Positions 1 through 8,588 of a stretch of 64,000 bases of DNA are shown piece by piece. The notes below the pieces were generated by a model. That model had not been told where the DNA came from, made no database searches, and saw nothing but the letters and a program-made list of their open reading frames with translations. The stretch comes from an uncultured Prevotellaceae bacterium (GTDB lineage Bacteria; Bacteroidota; Bacteroidia; Bacteroidales; Bacteroidaceae), in the NCBI GenBank assembly GCA_900318115.1, contig ONJJ01000004.1, forward strand, positions 48,062 to 112,061. Direction: 5' to 3'. How positions within the stretch are numbered: the stretch's first letter is position 1; each line of letters begins with the position of its first letter. Made by a program: the position numbers and the translations under genes.

Positions 1-1871
1 GCCATCCCCTCACTGCCGAATATGCCCGTTTCGGCAGTTTCGACCTCCTTGCCGAGAACAACCGCACCCAACTGCGCGAGCTCATCGAAGGTGTTGCAGC
101 CCAAAAGAACGAACCCGGCAGCATCGCCGATAAGATTGCGCAGATGTACAACTCCGCTATGGACTCCGTCAGCCTCAATGCACAAGGCTACGAGCCCATC
201 CGCAAAGACCTCCAGCGCATAGAGGAATGCTACGACAAGAAAGAGCTCTTCCACCTCTACGCCGGCTTGCAAGCTGAAGGCATCGGGGGACTCTTCGGAT
301 TCTACATCGACGCCGACATCAAGAACAGCGTCATGAACCTCCTGCAAATCTGGCAGTCTGGACTCGTCATGGGGCAGAAAGAATACTACCTCGACACAGA
401 CTCCGCCACCACCGCCATCCGCGAAGCCTACAAGAAATACATGCAGAACCTCTTCCTCTACTGCAAAGTCGCCGACAGCGCAGAGGATGCCGCCGCACGC
501 GTTGACAAGGTCCTCGCCTTCGAGACGGAGTTGGCAAAAGCCTCCCGCACACGCACTGAGCTGCGCGATGACGAGCTCAACTACAACAAGATGTCCTACG
601 ACTCGCTGCGAGTGGCCTACCCCGGCATCGACTGGAATTACTTCTTCTCCATCCACGGCGCCAAAGGCATCAAGGAAGTCAGCGTGGGACAGCCCGAGTT
701 CATCCAAGCTGTAGAGAAGCTTTGGGCAGAAGCTGAGGTGCCGACCCTGAAGGACTACATCCGATGGCAGCTCATCAACGGCGCCTCCAGCTACCTCGAT
801 GACCAGATGCGCGCAGAGAACTTCGCCTTCTTCGGCACCGTGATGTCCGGACGCCAGGAAGATCGTCCGCGCTGGAAGCGCGCCGTCAGTTCCACAGAAG
901 GAGCACTCGGCGAAGCCGTCGGCCAGCTCTATGTCGAGAAATATTTCCCTGCCGAAGCCAAGGAACGCATGACACAGCTCGTGCGCAACCTGCAAGTGGC
1001 TCTGGGCGAGCGCATCGACGCACAGGAATGGATGTCCGATTCCACCAAGGCCGTTGCCCACGAGAAGCTCGAAGCCTTCATTGTCAAAGTAGGCTATCCC
1101 GACAAGTGGCGCGACTACTCCACCCTCAAGATTGGCAAGAACTATTGGGAGAACGTCAAGGCGACCTCCATCTGGGCTATCAAAGATATGATCGAGAAGA
1201 AGCTCAACAAACCCGTTGACAACACCGTCTGGTACATGACTCCCCAGACCGTGAACGCCTACTACAACCCCACCACCAACGAAATCTGCTTCCCCGCCGG
1301 CATCCTGCAGCCCCCCTTCTTCGACATGCAGGCTGACGACGCCTTCAACTACGGCGCCATCGGCGTGGTCATCGGTCATGAGATGACCCACGGATTTGAT
1401 GACCAAGGTGCCAAGTTCGACAAGGACGGCAACCTCCGCCAGTGGTGGACGGCAGAGGACACCAAGAATTTCGAGGAGCGCACCCACGTCATGCGCGACT
1501 TCTTCAATGGCATCGAAGTCCTCCCAGGCCTCATGGCCAACGGTCAGCTCACACTCGGCGAGAACATGGCAGACCACGGTGGCCTTCAAGTCGCCTTCCA
1601 GGCATTCAAGAATGCCACCAAGGATGCTCCCCTGGAAGAGCGCGACGGCTTCACGCCCGAACAGCGTTTCTTCCTCGCCTACGCTGGCGTCTGGGCTGCC
1701 AACATCCGCGATGAGGAGATCCGCAACCGCACCAAGTCCGACCCCCATGCCCTCGGTCGCTGGCGCGTCAATGGCGCCCTGCCTCACATCGACGCATGGT
1801 ACGAAGCCTTTGGCATCACAGAGTCCGACCCCATGTTTGTTCCCAAGGAACAGCGCGTAAACATCTGGTAA
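1..1871 (+). CDS. M13-family metallopeptidase (neprilysin/PepO-like), C-terminal part
   Basis: The frame is open from the left edge of the window, so the N-terminus lies outside; what is present is about 622 codons of a protein usually near 670-680 aa. The zinc-binding HEMTH motif lies near 1378-1392, and the third-ligand motif GENMADHGG follows near 1558-1581. The family's NAYYNPTTNEI substrate-binding strand precedes the HEMTH. These are diagnostic of M13 endopeptidases, which in Bacteroidales are usually exported and act on short peptides. An export signal cannot be seen because the start is missing. The stop codon TAA is at 1869-1871 and a hairpin follows directly. Family assignment is very secure; substrate and location are inferred from the family. 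Confidence 0.95.
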   Translation, partial: HPLTAEYARFGSFDLLAENNRTQLRELIEGVAAQKNEPGSIADKIAQMYNSAMDSVSLNAQGYEPIRKDLQRIEECYDKKELFHLYAGLQAEGIGGLFGFYIDADIKNSVMNLLQIWQSGLVMGQKEYYLDTDSATTAIREAYKKYMQNLFLYCKVADSAEDAAARVDKVLAFETELAKASRTRTELRDDELNYNKMSYDSLRVAYPGIDWNYFFSIHGAKGIKEVSVGQPEFIQAVEKLWAEAEVPTLKDYIRWQLINGASSYLDDQMRAENFAFFGTVMSGRQEDRPRWKRAVSSTEGALGEAVGQLYVEKYFPAEAKERMTQLVRNLQVALGERIDAQEWMSDSTKAVAHEKLEAFIVKVGYPDKWRDYSTLKIGKNYWENVKATSIWAIKDMIEKKLNKPVDNTVWYMTPQTVNAYYNPTTNEICFPAGILQPPFFDMQADDAFNYGAIGVVIGHEMTHGFDDQGAKFDKDGNLRQWWTAEDTKNFEERTHVMRDFFNGIEVLPGLMANGQLTLGENMADHGGLQVAFQAFKNATKDAPLEERDGFTPEQRFFLAYAGVWAANIRDEEIRNRTKSDPHALGRWRVNGALPHIDAWYEAFGITESDPMFVPKEQRVNIW

Positions 1872-1883
1872 AAAAACATCATA

Positions 1884-1920
1884 GCTGTGCGCAGCCATCA
1901 TCGCTGCGCACAGCCTACTT
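1884..1920 (+). terminator. Hairpin after the M13 peptidase
   Basis: An 11-bp perfect stem (GCTGTGCGCAG at 1884-1894 with its complement at 1904-1914) and a 9-nt loop lie 12 bases after the stop codon. The following T-run is poor (CTACTTT), so this is a weak intrinsic terminator or a 3' stabilising hairpin. Confidence 0.6.
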
Positions 1921-1947
1921 TCAACTCATAAATTTCAGCCCACTCCC

Positions 1948-2865
1948 GTGCCCCTAACCCTTCCCGACCGACTTCCAGCCATCGACCTCCTGAAGCAGGA
2001 GAACATCTTCGTGATGGGAACCTCACGCGCCACGTCGCAGGACATCCGTCCTCTGCGCATCGTGGTGCTGAATCTCATGCCCATCAAAATCACGACCGAG
2101 ACAGACCTCATCCGCGTGCTATCCAACACGCCGCTGCAGCTCGAGCTCTCGTTCATGAAAATCAAGAGTCATACCTCCAAGAACACCCCCGTGGAGCACA
2201 TGCGGGCATTCTATCATGACTTCGAGCTGCTGCGCCATCAGAAGTTCGACGGCATGATCATCACCGGAGCACCCGTGGAGCACCTCGCCTTCGAGGATGT
2301 CAACTATTGGGAAGAGATGCAGGAAATCTTCTCCTGGGCACGCACCCATGTGACCTCCACCCTCTACATCTGCTGGGCAGCGCAGGCAGGTCTCTATTAT
2401 CACTACGGAGTGCCCAAGTATCCACTGCCCGAGAAGAAATTCGGCATCTTCGCCCAGCGCATCGCCAATCCCCTGCTTCCCATCTTCCGTGGATTCGATG
2501 ACATCTTCCAGATGCCCCACAGCCGCCATACCGAAGTGCGTCGCGAGGACATCGCAGCAGTAGATGGGCTGAGCATCATCGCCGAGTCAGACGAGTCGGG
2601 TGTCAGCATCGTCATGGCACGTGGCGGACGCGAGTTCTTCATCACCGGACATCTCGAATACTCGCCGCTCACCCTCGACACCGAGTACCGCCGCGACCTC
2701 GCCAAGGGACTGCCCATCCAGATGCCGCAGCACTACTACCGCAACGACAATCCGGAAGAAGGTCCCCTCGTCACTTGGCGCGCGCACGCCAACCTCCTCT
2801 TCACCAACTGGCTGAACTACTACGTCTATCAGGAAACACCCTACGATATCGATGAGATCCATTGA
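1948..2865 (+). CDS. metA: Homoserine O-acyltransferase MetA, predicted acetyl-CoA type
   Basis: A 305-aa protein of normal MetA length (E. coli 309 aa), first committed enzyme of methionine synthesis, acylating L-homoserine. The catalytic Cys142 (YICWAAQ) and the His235/Glu237 pair (TGHLEYSP) are in the expected places. Residue 111, which follows GAPV, is Glu. In studied MetA proteins Glu111 goes with acetyl-CoA use and Gly111 with succinyl-CoA, so the product is predicted to be O-acetylhomoserine. The start is a GTG at 1948; the first residues MPLTLPDRLPA match the family N-terminus, and no in-frame ATG would keep it. The last 14 bases overlap the start of the U32 gene, suggesting translational coupling. 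Confidence 0.95.
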   Translation: MPLTLPDRLPAIDLLKQENIFVMGTSRATSQDIRPLRIVVLNLMPIKITTETDLIRVLSNTPLQLELSFMKIKSHTSKNTPVEHMRAFYHDFELLRHQKFDGMIITGAPVEHLAFEDVNYWEEMQEIFSWARTHVTSTLYICWAAQAGLYYHYGVPKYPLPEKKFGIFAQRIANPLLPIFRGFDDIFQMPHSRHTEVRREDIAAVDGLSIIAESDESGVSIVMARGGREFFITGHLEYSPLTLDTEYRRDLAKGLPIQMPQHYYRNDNPEEGPLVTWRAHANLLFTNWLNYYVYQETPYDIDEIH

Positions 2866-5836
2866 GCTCCTTGCCCCCGCCCGCAACCTGGAATGCGGTC
2901 TCGAAGCCATCCGCCACGGAGCAGACGCCGTGTACATCGGCGCACCCCGCTTCGGAGCACGTGCTGCTGCCGGCAACAGCATCGGGGACATCGCTCAACT
3001 CGTGGACTACGCCCACCTCTTCGGCGCACGCATCTACGTCACCCTCAACACCCTCCTCTACGACGAGGAACTGCCCGCCGCGCAAGCACTCATCGACGAC
3101 CTCGCCGCCATCCACGTGGACGCTCTCATCACCCAGGATCCACGCATCCTCCCCCCATCTGCTCCCTCCTCTCCCTCCTCCTCTTTCCCCTCCTCTTCCT
3201 CTTCCCCCTCTGAGGCTTCCTCTTCCTCCTCCTCCTCTTTCCCCTCCAAGGCCTGCGGTCGGGTGGCGCACATATTTGTGCGCTCTCCTCTCCCCCTCCA
3301 CTCCTCCACACAGATGGACAACCGCACCCTCGCCGACGTCCTTGCCCGTCAGGCCGCAGGCTACGAGCAAGTGGTCCTGGCTCGCGAGCTCTCGCTGGAC
3401 GACATTCGCGCCATCCATGCCGCCGTGCCCTCCATGCCGCTCGAGGCCTTTGTCCACGGCGCCCTCTGCGTCAGCTACAGCGGACGCTGCTATGCCTCGG
3501 AGTATTGTTTCGGACGCAGTGCCAACCGTGGAGAGTGCGCCCAGTTCTGCCGCCTGCCCTTCGACCTCCTCGACGAGGATGGCCGCGTGGTCACCGTGCC
3601 CGAGAACGCCTCGCCTGGAGTTCCGCACGTTGCCCGCTCCCTGCGCCAGCGCCACCTCCTCTCGCTCCGCGACATGAATCGCTCTGCTGACCTCGAGGCG
3701 ATGATGGATGCCGGCATCAGCAGTTTCAAGATCGAAGGACGCCTCAAGGACGTCAGCTACGTCAAGAACCTCACCGCCTACTACCGCCAGCGCATCGACG
3801 CCATCCTCGCCCGCCGCCCGGAGGACTACTGCCGCTCGAGTTTCGGAAGAAGCGTCATCACCTTCACCCCCAATCCCGCCAAATCCTTCAACCGCGGATT
3901 CACCTCCTACTTCCTCCACGAGCGCACCACCGACCTCGCCTGCCATGCCACTCCCAAGTCCATCGGCGAACCAGTGGGCATCGTCAAGGATATCATCCGC
4001 AGCAATCACCCCGCTCGCAGCCAGAACGCCGCCTCCATCACCGTCGCCGGCAGCGCCTCCTTCTCCAACGGCGATGGTCTCTGCTTCTTCGACTCCAGCG
4101 GCCACCTCGTCGGCTTCCGCGTGAACCGCGTCGATCAGCAAGGTCGCCTCTATCCCTCCACCTTGCCCGAAGGACTGCACAAGGGCACCCGCCTCTATCG
4201 CAACTACGATGCAGCCTTCGAGCGCGAACTCTCCCGCCCCACCGCCGATCGCCGTCTGGCCGTCCGCTGGCTCTTGGAGGAAGTGCCTGCGCCCTCTCCC
4301 ACAGCCATGGAGTCTGCGCCGTCCGATGAGCGTTTCCTCCCCGGTTTCCGCCTCACACTCACCTCGGAATCCGGGTGCACCATATCCCGCTTCTTCCCCC
4401 ATCCCCACGAGGCAGCTCGCACTCCGCAGGCTGAGCCCATCCGCCGCCAGCTCCTCCGTCTGGGCGACACCCCCCTCACGTGTAGCGAGGATGACATCGA
4501 CATCCGCCTCTCTGCCGACTACTTCATTCCTGCCTCCACTCTTGCCGACTGGCGCCGCCAGCTCACGGAGGAACTGGGAGAAAGAGGCAGCAGAGCCACC
4601 ACCATCCACTCCCATCAGGAAGCGGAGCTCACCAATTCAATAGAAAAAGATCGCACCGCGCAGCCAACTCCCCTCCCTGACGGAAGGGATATGGGGGTGG
4701 GTCTTTCTCCCCTCCCTGACGAGAGAGGCACGAAGGAGGGTCTCCTTCCCTCCTCCCTCATGACTTGCCGCTACTGCCTGCGCCACGCCATCGGTCAGTG
4801 CCTCCGCGAGCACCCTTCGCTGCGCGGCCCCCTCTCTCTGCGGCTTGCCGACGGACGCCGTTTCCCCTTGCGCTTCGACTGCCAGCGCTGCGAGATGCAC
4901 GTGTTGCGCACGCTGCTCCTGTGCCTCCTTTTCCTCTTTGGCGTCCACGCCTCCCCCCTGCATGCTGCCGAGACAGACCGCCCCTACAGCGTGGGTTACA
5001 ACTTCCGCGTCCATGCAGACAGCCTCCTGCTGCAGGAAGACCGCCCCATGCACTGGTGCCAAGGCGTAGCCCAGAGCAGCGACAGCCTCTGGGTCTTCGG
5101 CGACGACCACCTCGTCGTTGCTGCCATCACCATCATCCCCGAGGACTGCGTGGATAGCGTCTGGGTGAAGGTGGCCCGCGACCAAGCCACCATGGGCTGG
5201 ACCCACGAGAGTGACCTCCTCGCCGCCGTATCGCCCGACGACCCCATCAGTCAGTTCATCCGCATCTTCTCTGCCCACCATCTGCCGTGGTTCCTGGCAT
5301 TCATCACTGTCGCCAGCCTCGCCATCGGCGTGCGCCACCTGCGTCGCCGCCACCTCCCCCGGTTCTACGACCTCCCCAGCGCCTACCCCACCCTGCTCAG
5401 TTCTACGCTTGCCGTGGCCACCACCACCTACGCCCACATCCAGCACTACCTGCCCGAGCAGTGGGTCCACTTCTACTTCCATCCCACGCTGAACCCTCTG
5501 GCCCAGCCAGGCGAGCTCTGTCTGTTTCTCCTCTGCGTGTGGTTGCTGCTGCTGCTCTCCATCGCCGTGGCCGATGCCGCTTTCAGCCAGCTGCGCAGCA
5601 TTGCCGCCGTAGCCTACCTGGCGACGTTGCTTGCCGTCTGCATCCTCATCTATCTCCTGCTCAGTCTGGCTTCGCAGCTGAGCATCTACCTCGCCTACGC
5701 ACTTTGTGCGCTCTACATTCTCTCCACCCTCATCTATTACTTCACCCACGTCCGTGCCCACTACCTCTGCGGCCGCTGCGGAGCCAAGATGCGGCAGAAA
5801 GGCGTATGCCCCCGCTGCGGAGCAGTCAATGATTGA
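2852..5836 (+). CDS. U32-family peptidase/hydroxylase fused to a membrane zinc-ribbon module
   Basis: 994 aa. Residues 1 to about 680 are a U32 protein: LLAPARN start, HSSTQMDNRT, and the Cys-rich signature GRCYASEYC...GECAQFCR, ending with a second Cys cluster (TCRYCLRHAIGQCLR and DCQRCEMH). Relatives include TrhP/YegQ and RlhA, which modify tRNA or rRNA; which reaction this one performs is not evident. Residues ~101-148 are a Ser-rich insert carrying a palindromic repeat, and ~605-640 carry a second repeat-like insert. From Met682 (ATG at 4895) the protein restarts with a signal-peptide-like stretch (LRTLLLCLLFLFGVHA), then an extracytoplasmic part, about four membrane segments and a C-terminal CxxC...CxxC zinc ribbon. 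This second part looks like a separate gene (4895-5836, 313 aa) joined in frame, and it may be translated independently. Confidence 0.85.
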   Translation: MRSIELLAPARNLECGLEAIRHGADAVYIGAPRFGARAAAGNSIGDIAQLVDYAHLFGARIYVTLNTLLYDEELPAAQALIDDLAAIHVDALITQDPRILPPSAPSSPSSSFPSSSSSPSEASSSSSSSFPSKACGRVAHIFVRSPLPLHSSTQMDNRTLADVLARQAAGYEQVVLARELSLDDIRAIHAAVPSMPLEAFVHGALCVSYSGRCYASEYCFGRSANRGECAQFCRLPFDLLDEDGRVVTVPENASPGVPHVARSLRQRHLLSLRDMNRSADLEAMMDAGISSFKIEGRLKDVSYVKNLTAYYRQRIDAILARRPEDYCRSSFGRSVITFTPNPAKSFNRGFTSYFLHERTTDLACHATPKSIGEPVGIVKDIIRSNHPARSQNAASITVAGSASFSNGDGLCFFDSSGHLVGFRVNRVDQQGRLYPSTLPEGLHKGTRLYRNYDAAFERELSRPTADRRLAVRWLLEEVPAPSPTAMESAPSDERFLPGFRLTLTSESGCTISRFFPHPHEAARTPQAEPIRRQLLRLGDTPLTCSEDDIDIRLSADYFIPASTLADWRRQLTEELGERGSRATTIHSHQEAELTNSIEKDRTAQPTPLPDGRDMGVGLSPLPDERGTKEGLLPSSLMTCRYCLRHAIGQCLREHPSLRGPLSLRLADGRRFPLRFDCQRCEMHVLRTLLLCLLFLFGVHASPLHAAETDRPYSVGYNFRVHADSLLLQEDRPMHWCQGVAQSSDSLWVFGDDHLVVAAITIIPEDCVDSVWVKVARDQATMGWTHESDLLAAVSPDDPISQFIRIFSAHHLPWFLAFITVASLAIGVRHLRRRHLPRFYDLPSAYPTLLSSTLAVATTTYAHIQHYLPEQWVHFYFHPTLNPLAQPGELCLFLLCVWLLLLLSIAVADAAFSQLRSIAAVAYLATLLAVCILIYLLLSLASQLSIYLAYALCALYILSTLIYYFTHVRAHYLCGRCGAKMRQKGVCPRCGAVND
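3253..3283. repeat. Palindromic element B, copy in the U32 gene
   Basis: TGCGGTCGGGTG is followed by a 7-bp stem (GCGCACA/TGTGCGC, loop TATT, 3266-3283), inside the Ser-rich insert of the U32 protein. Related copies lie at 11359-11390 and, as an inverted pair, at 22684-22715 and 22755-22788. Confidence 0.7.
4660..4770. repeat. C-rich repeat inside the U32 gene
   Basis: The string CTCCCCTCCCTGACG occurs twice (about 4669 and 4708), separated by a G-rich stretch, and reads through as PLPDGRDMG and PLPDERGTK. It sits in the U32 part just before the conserved TCRYCLRH cluster, where other family members have no such segment to my knowledge. It looks like intergenic-type repeat DNA carried in frame. 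Confidence 0.5.
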
Positions 5837-5852
5837 TTGCAAGTCGAATTTT

Positions 5853-5882
5853 CCAATTGTAAGATTGTAAGATTGTAAGATT
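5853..5882 (-). repeat. Octamer array (AATCTTAC)n
   Basis: Three tandem copies of the octamer AATCTTAC (read on the minus strand) ending in AATTGG lie between the U32 and MBOAT genes. The same array occurs at 13567-13612 and 16200-16245. Confidence 0.8.
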
Positions 5883-5912
5883 AGCAAATCCATAAATCCG
5901 TAAATACCCCTC

Positions 5913-7382
5913 ATGTCCTTCACCTCCCTTCAGTTTCTGTTCTTTCTCCCGCTGGTCTTCAGCCTCTACTGGATGCTTCGTCGCAGTGTGCGGTGGCAGA
6001 ATCTGCTGTTGGTGGTCGCCAGCTATGTCTTCTATGGCTGGTGGGACTGGCGCTTCCTGGGCCTGATAGCGCTGACCACCGCCGCCAGCTTTGCCAGCGG
6101 TCTGCTGCTGGAATCCTACGAAGGGCATGAGCGGCGTCGCCGCTGGATCACGTCCTCCAACATCGCTCTGAACCTGGGCATCCTCGCCCTCTTCAAGTAC
6201 TACAATTTCTTCGCCGACAACTTCGCCGCGCTACTGCTGGCGCTGGGACTCCACGCGGACCTGCCCACGCTGCGCCTCATCCTTCCCGTGGGCATCTCGT
6301 TCTACACGTTCCAAGCCCTCAGCTACACCATCGACGTCCATCGTCGGCAGTTGCGCGCCACGCGCGATGCCGTGGCCTTCTTCGCCTACATCTCCTTCTT
6401 CCCACAGCTGGTGGCTGGTCCCATCGAGCGCGCCACGCACCTGTTGCCGCAGATGTTGCGCGCGCGTACCTTTAAATATGAAGCTGCCGTCGATGGTCTG
6501 CGCCAGATGCTTTGGGGCTTCGCCAAGAAGATGCTGGTGGCGGACAGCTGCGCCCTGGCCGTGGACATCATCTGGCAGTCGCCCGCCGAGCAGAGCGCGC
6601 TGGTGCTGGCCGTGGGTGCCGTGCTCTTCAGCATCCAGATCTACGGCGACTTCTCGGGCTACAGCGACATCGCCGTGGGCTGCGCCCGCCTCTTCGGCAT
6701 CCAGCTGATGCAGAATTTCCGCACTCCCTACTTCGCCACCTCCGTCCGCGACTTCTGGCGCCGCTGGCACATCTCGCTGATGACATGGCTTCGGGACTAC
6801 GTCTATATCCCCCTCGGCGGCAACCGCTGTTCTCCTCTGCGCCACACGCTGAACACCCTCACCACCTTCCTCCTGAGCGGACTCTGGCACGGTGCCGCCT
6901 GGACCTACGTCCTCTGGGGCCTGTACCACGGAGTCCTCGTCAGCATCGAGAAAGCCCTAAACTCTAAACTCTCCGCTCGACTTCTAGTCGCTCATTCGAG
7001 CTTGCGAGTCTTGAGAACTCCAAACTACTCTAAACTCTACACTCTAAACTCTACACTCCTCACCTTCCCGCTCGTCACGTTCGGCTGGATCCTCTTCCGC
7101 GCACCCGACCTCAGCTCGTTCTGCGCCTACGCCAGCGGCCTCACACACCTCTCCACCCTCGCCGCCTTCTCCACCCTGACCATGGGCAAGACCGCCCTGC
7201 TCTGGAGTGCGGCGCTGATGGTTATCGAGTGGCTGCAGCGCCACCGCACCCACGCGCTCGACCTCCCCGCCTGCGGCATCCTGCGCCTGCGCGCCGTCCG
7301 CTGGACTATCTACTACGCGCTGCTGGCGCTGCTGCTCTTCTGCCACGCCGACGCCCACAACTTCATCTACTTCCAATTCTGA
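5913..7382 (+). CDS. MBOAT-family O-acyltransferase (AlgI/DltB-like)
   Basis: 489 aa, a polytopic membrane protein of the family that moves acyl groups across the membrane onto exported polysaccharides or other polymers. The family core FWRRWHISLMTWLRDYVYIP is followed by SGLWHGAAWTYVLWG, which holds the conserved membrane His. Between IEK and FPLVTFGWILF (about residues 348-382) the protein carries a segment encoded by CTAAACTCT-type repeats that looks inserted. The next gene, an SGNH-like protein, starts six bases later; MBOAT-SGNH pairs commonly act together in polymer acetylation. The target polymer cannot be told from the window. Confidence 0.9.
   Translation: MSFTSLQFLFFLPLVFSLYWMLRRSVRWQNLLLVVASYVFYGWWDWRFLGLIALTTAASFASGLLLESYEGHERRRRWITSSNIALNLGILALFKYYNFFADNFAALLLALGLHADLPTLRLILPVGISFYTFQALSYTIDVHRRQLRATRDAVAFFAYISFFPQLVAGPIERATHLLPQMLRARTFKYEAAVDGLRQMLWGFAKKMLVADSCALAVDIIWQSPAEQSALVLAVGAVLFSIQIYGDFSGYSDIAVGCARLFGIQLMQNFRTPYFATSVRDFWRRWHISLMTWLRDYVYIPLGGNRCSPLRHTLNTLTTFLLSGLWHGAAWTYVLWGLYHGVLVSIEKALNSKLSARLLVAHSSLRVLRTPNYSKLYTLNSTLLTFPLVTFGWILFRAPDLSSFCAYASGLTHLSTLAAFSTLTMGKTALLWSAALMVIEWLQRHRTHALDLPACGILRLRAVRWTIYYALLALLLFCHADAHNFIYFQF
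6955..7062. repeat. CTAAACTCT-type repeat insert in the MBOAT gene
   Basis: Copies of CTCTAAACT / CTCTACACT flank a central part with a short hairpin (CGACT-TCT-AGTCG). The stretch reads in frame as about 33 residues rich in Leu, Ser and Asn in a loop before the last membrane segments. Its composition resembles intergenic DNA, not coding DNA. Confidence 0.6.
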
Positions 7383-7387
7383 AAGCC

Positions 7388-8356
7388 ATGAGCCCCACAG
7401 ACATACATCCGCAGTCCGAGCTGTCGTCGCAGGCGGCCTCCACCCTCAAAGTCAGGGAGTCGGCATGGCGCCTCTTCCTCCGCCGCCTCGCGCTCTTCCT
7501 GCTGCCGCTGCTGCTGCTTGCCGCCGCGACGGAACTCTATGTGCGCAGCCTCCCCAACAGCTACCGCATGAAAGCCGAGATGATGCAGCGCATGGAAGAC
7601 AGCGTGGAGGTGATGATCCTCGGCAACAGCCACGCCTACAGCGGCATCCGCCCCGAGCTCATCCCCGGCTGCGCCGTCAACCTCGCCAACGTCTCGCAGA
7701 CGCTGGACCTCGACCTGCTGCTGCTGGAGCACTATGCTCCACGCAGCCCGCGTCTGCGCGTTGTCGTCCTGCCGCTGGACAACAGCAACCTCTTCGACCA
7801 GCCCATGCAGCAGACCGACGAGTGGTTCCGCTGCGCCTACTACCGCCGCTACATGCACCTTGGCGCCTACTACCGCCCGCGCTACTGGCTGGAGCTCTTC
7901 CACTTCCAGAGCATGCGCGGCAAGATCCGGAAATGGCGACAGCAGCGCCAGCCCGACTGCACCGCGCTGGGATGGGACACCGACAACAGCCTCCGCCATC
8001 GCGCCGCAGACTGGAACACAGGCCAAGTCGATCGCGTGCTGCAGCGCCACATCTGCCACGACTGGGAACAAGCCTCCGCCAATCAGGCAACGCTACTGCA
8101 CATCGCCCGCTACTGCCGCGAGCACCACCTGCGCCTCATGCTCGTGGCCACCCCCGTCTATCCCGCCTACGCCGCAGGCATCCCAGCCTCGCAGCGCCGT
8201 TTCCTCGCTGCCACGCGCCTTGCTGCCAGGCAGGCGGGTGCCACCGTCCTCGACTTCTCCGCGGACACCACTTTCTGCGACCCCGACTTCTTCGACCCCG
8301 ACCATCTCTCGCACGAAGGAGCTGCGAAGTTCACCCGTCTGCTGCCAATCAAGTGA
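7388..8356 (+). CDS. SGNH/GDSL-like protein, MBOAT partner
   Basis: About 322 aa from ATG 7388, six bases after the MBOAT stop. An N-terminal membrane anchor (residues ~28-46, LALFLLPLLLLAAATELYV) precedes a periplasmic domain with GNSHAYSG, the first SGNH block with its Ser, and near the C-terminus DPDFFDPDHLSHEG, which supplies the usual Asp-x-x-His pair. Proteins of this kind (AlgJ/AlgX or DltD-like) complete the acyl transfer begun by an MBOAT protein or deacylate polymers. A longer reading frame exists upstream, but it would overlap the MBOAT gene by over 150 bases and adds only low-complexity Arg/Pro sequence, so I chose 7388. Confidence 0.8.
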   Translation: MSPTDIHPQSELSSQAASTLKVRESAWRLFLRRLALFLLPLLLLAAATELYVRSLPNSYRMKAEMMQRMEDSVEVMILGNSHAYSGIRPELIPGCAVNLANVSQTLDLDLLLLEHYAPRSPRLRVVVLPLDNSNLFDQPMQQTDEWFRCAYYRRYMHLGAYYRPRYWLELFHFQSMRGKIRKWRQQRQPDCTALGWDTDNSLRHRAADWNTGQVDRVLQRHICHDWEQASANQATLLHIARYCREHHLRLMLVATPVYPAYAAGIPASQRRFLAATRLAARQAGATVLDFSADTTFCDPDFFDPDHLSHEGAAKFTRLLPIK

Positions 8357-8420
8357 TTATCTCAGAACGATCCTCCGGATTGAGGTCTATCTCGGCATGA
8401 GATTCGCCCTCCCCCCCCGA

Positions 8421-8459
8421 ACAAAAAAATTGCGACTCGCATCACTGCGACTCGCAATT
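8421..8459 (-). terminator. Terminator of the nucleotidyltransferase gene
   Basis: Read on the minus strand, an 8-bp stem (AATTGCGA/TCGCAATT, 8428-8459) with a second inner stem (CGCA/TGCG) runs into a run of seven T. It lies about 130 bases after the stop of the minus-strand nucleotidyltransferase. Confidence 0.7.
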
Positions 8460-8588
8460 CAATTTGGAATTCCAGGAATCTCACTCCCCTTTACTGCGGG
8501 AAGAGGATTCCACCTATCTATCAAACTATGTTAATATTTGGTATGGATAAAGGATCCAAAATTTGCATTTTTTCTCTCGCACACGGCA

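Noticed and set aside
2801-4615. Long minus-strand open frame (604 codons) opposite the U32 gene
   Set aside because: Composition is extreme Gly/Glu/Ala, no motif, and it lies antisense to a clearly recognisable gene; GC-rich shadow frame.
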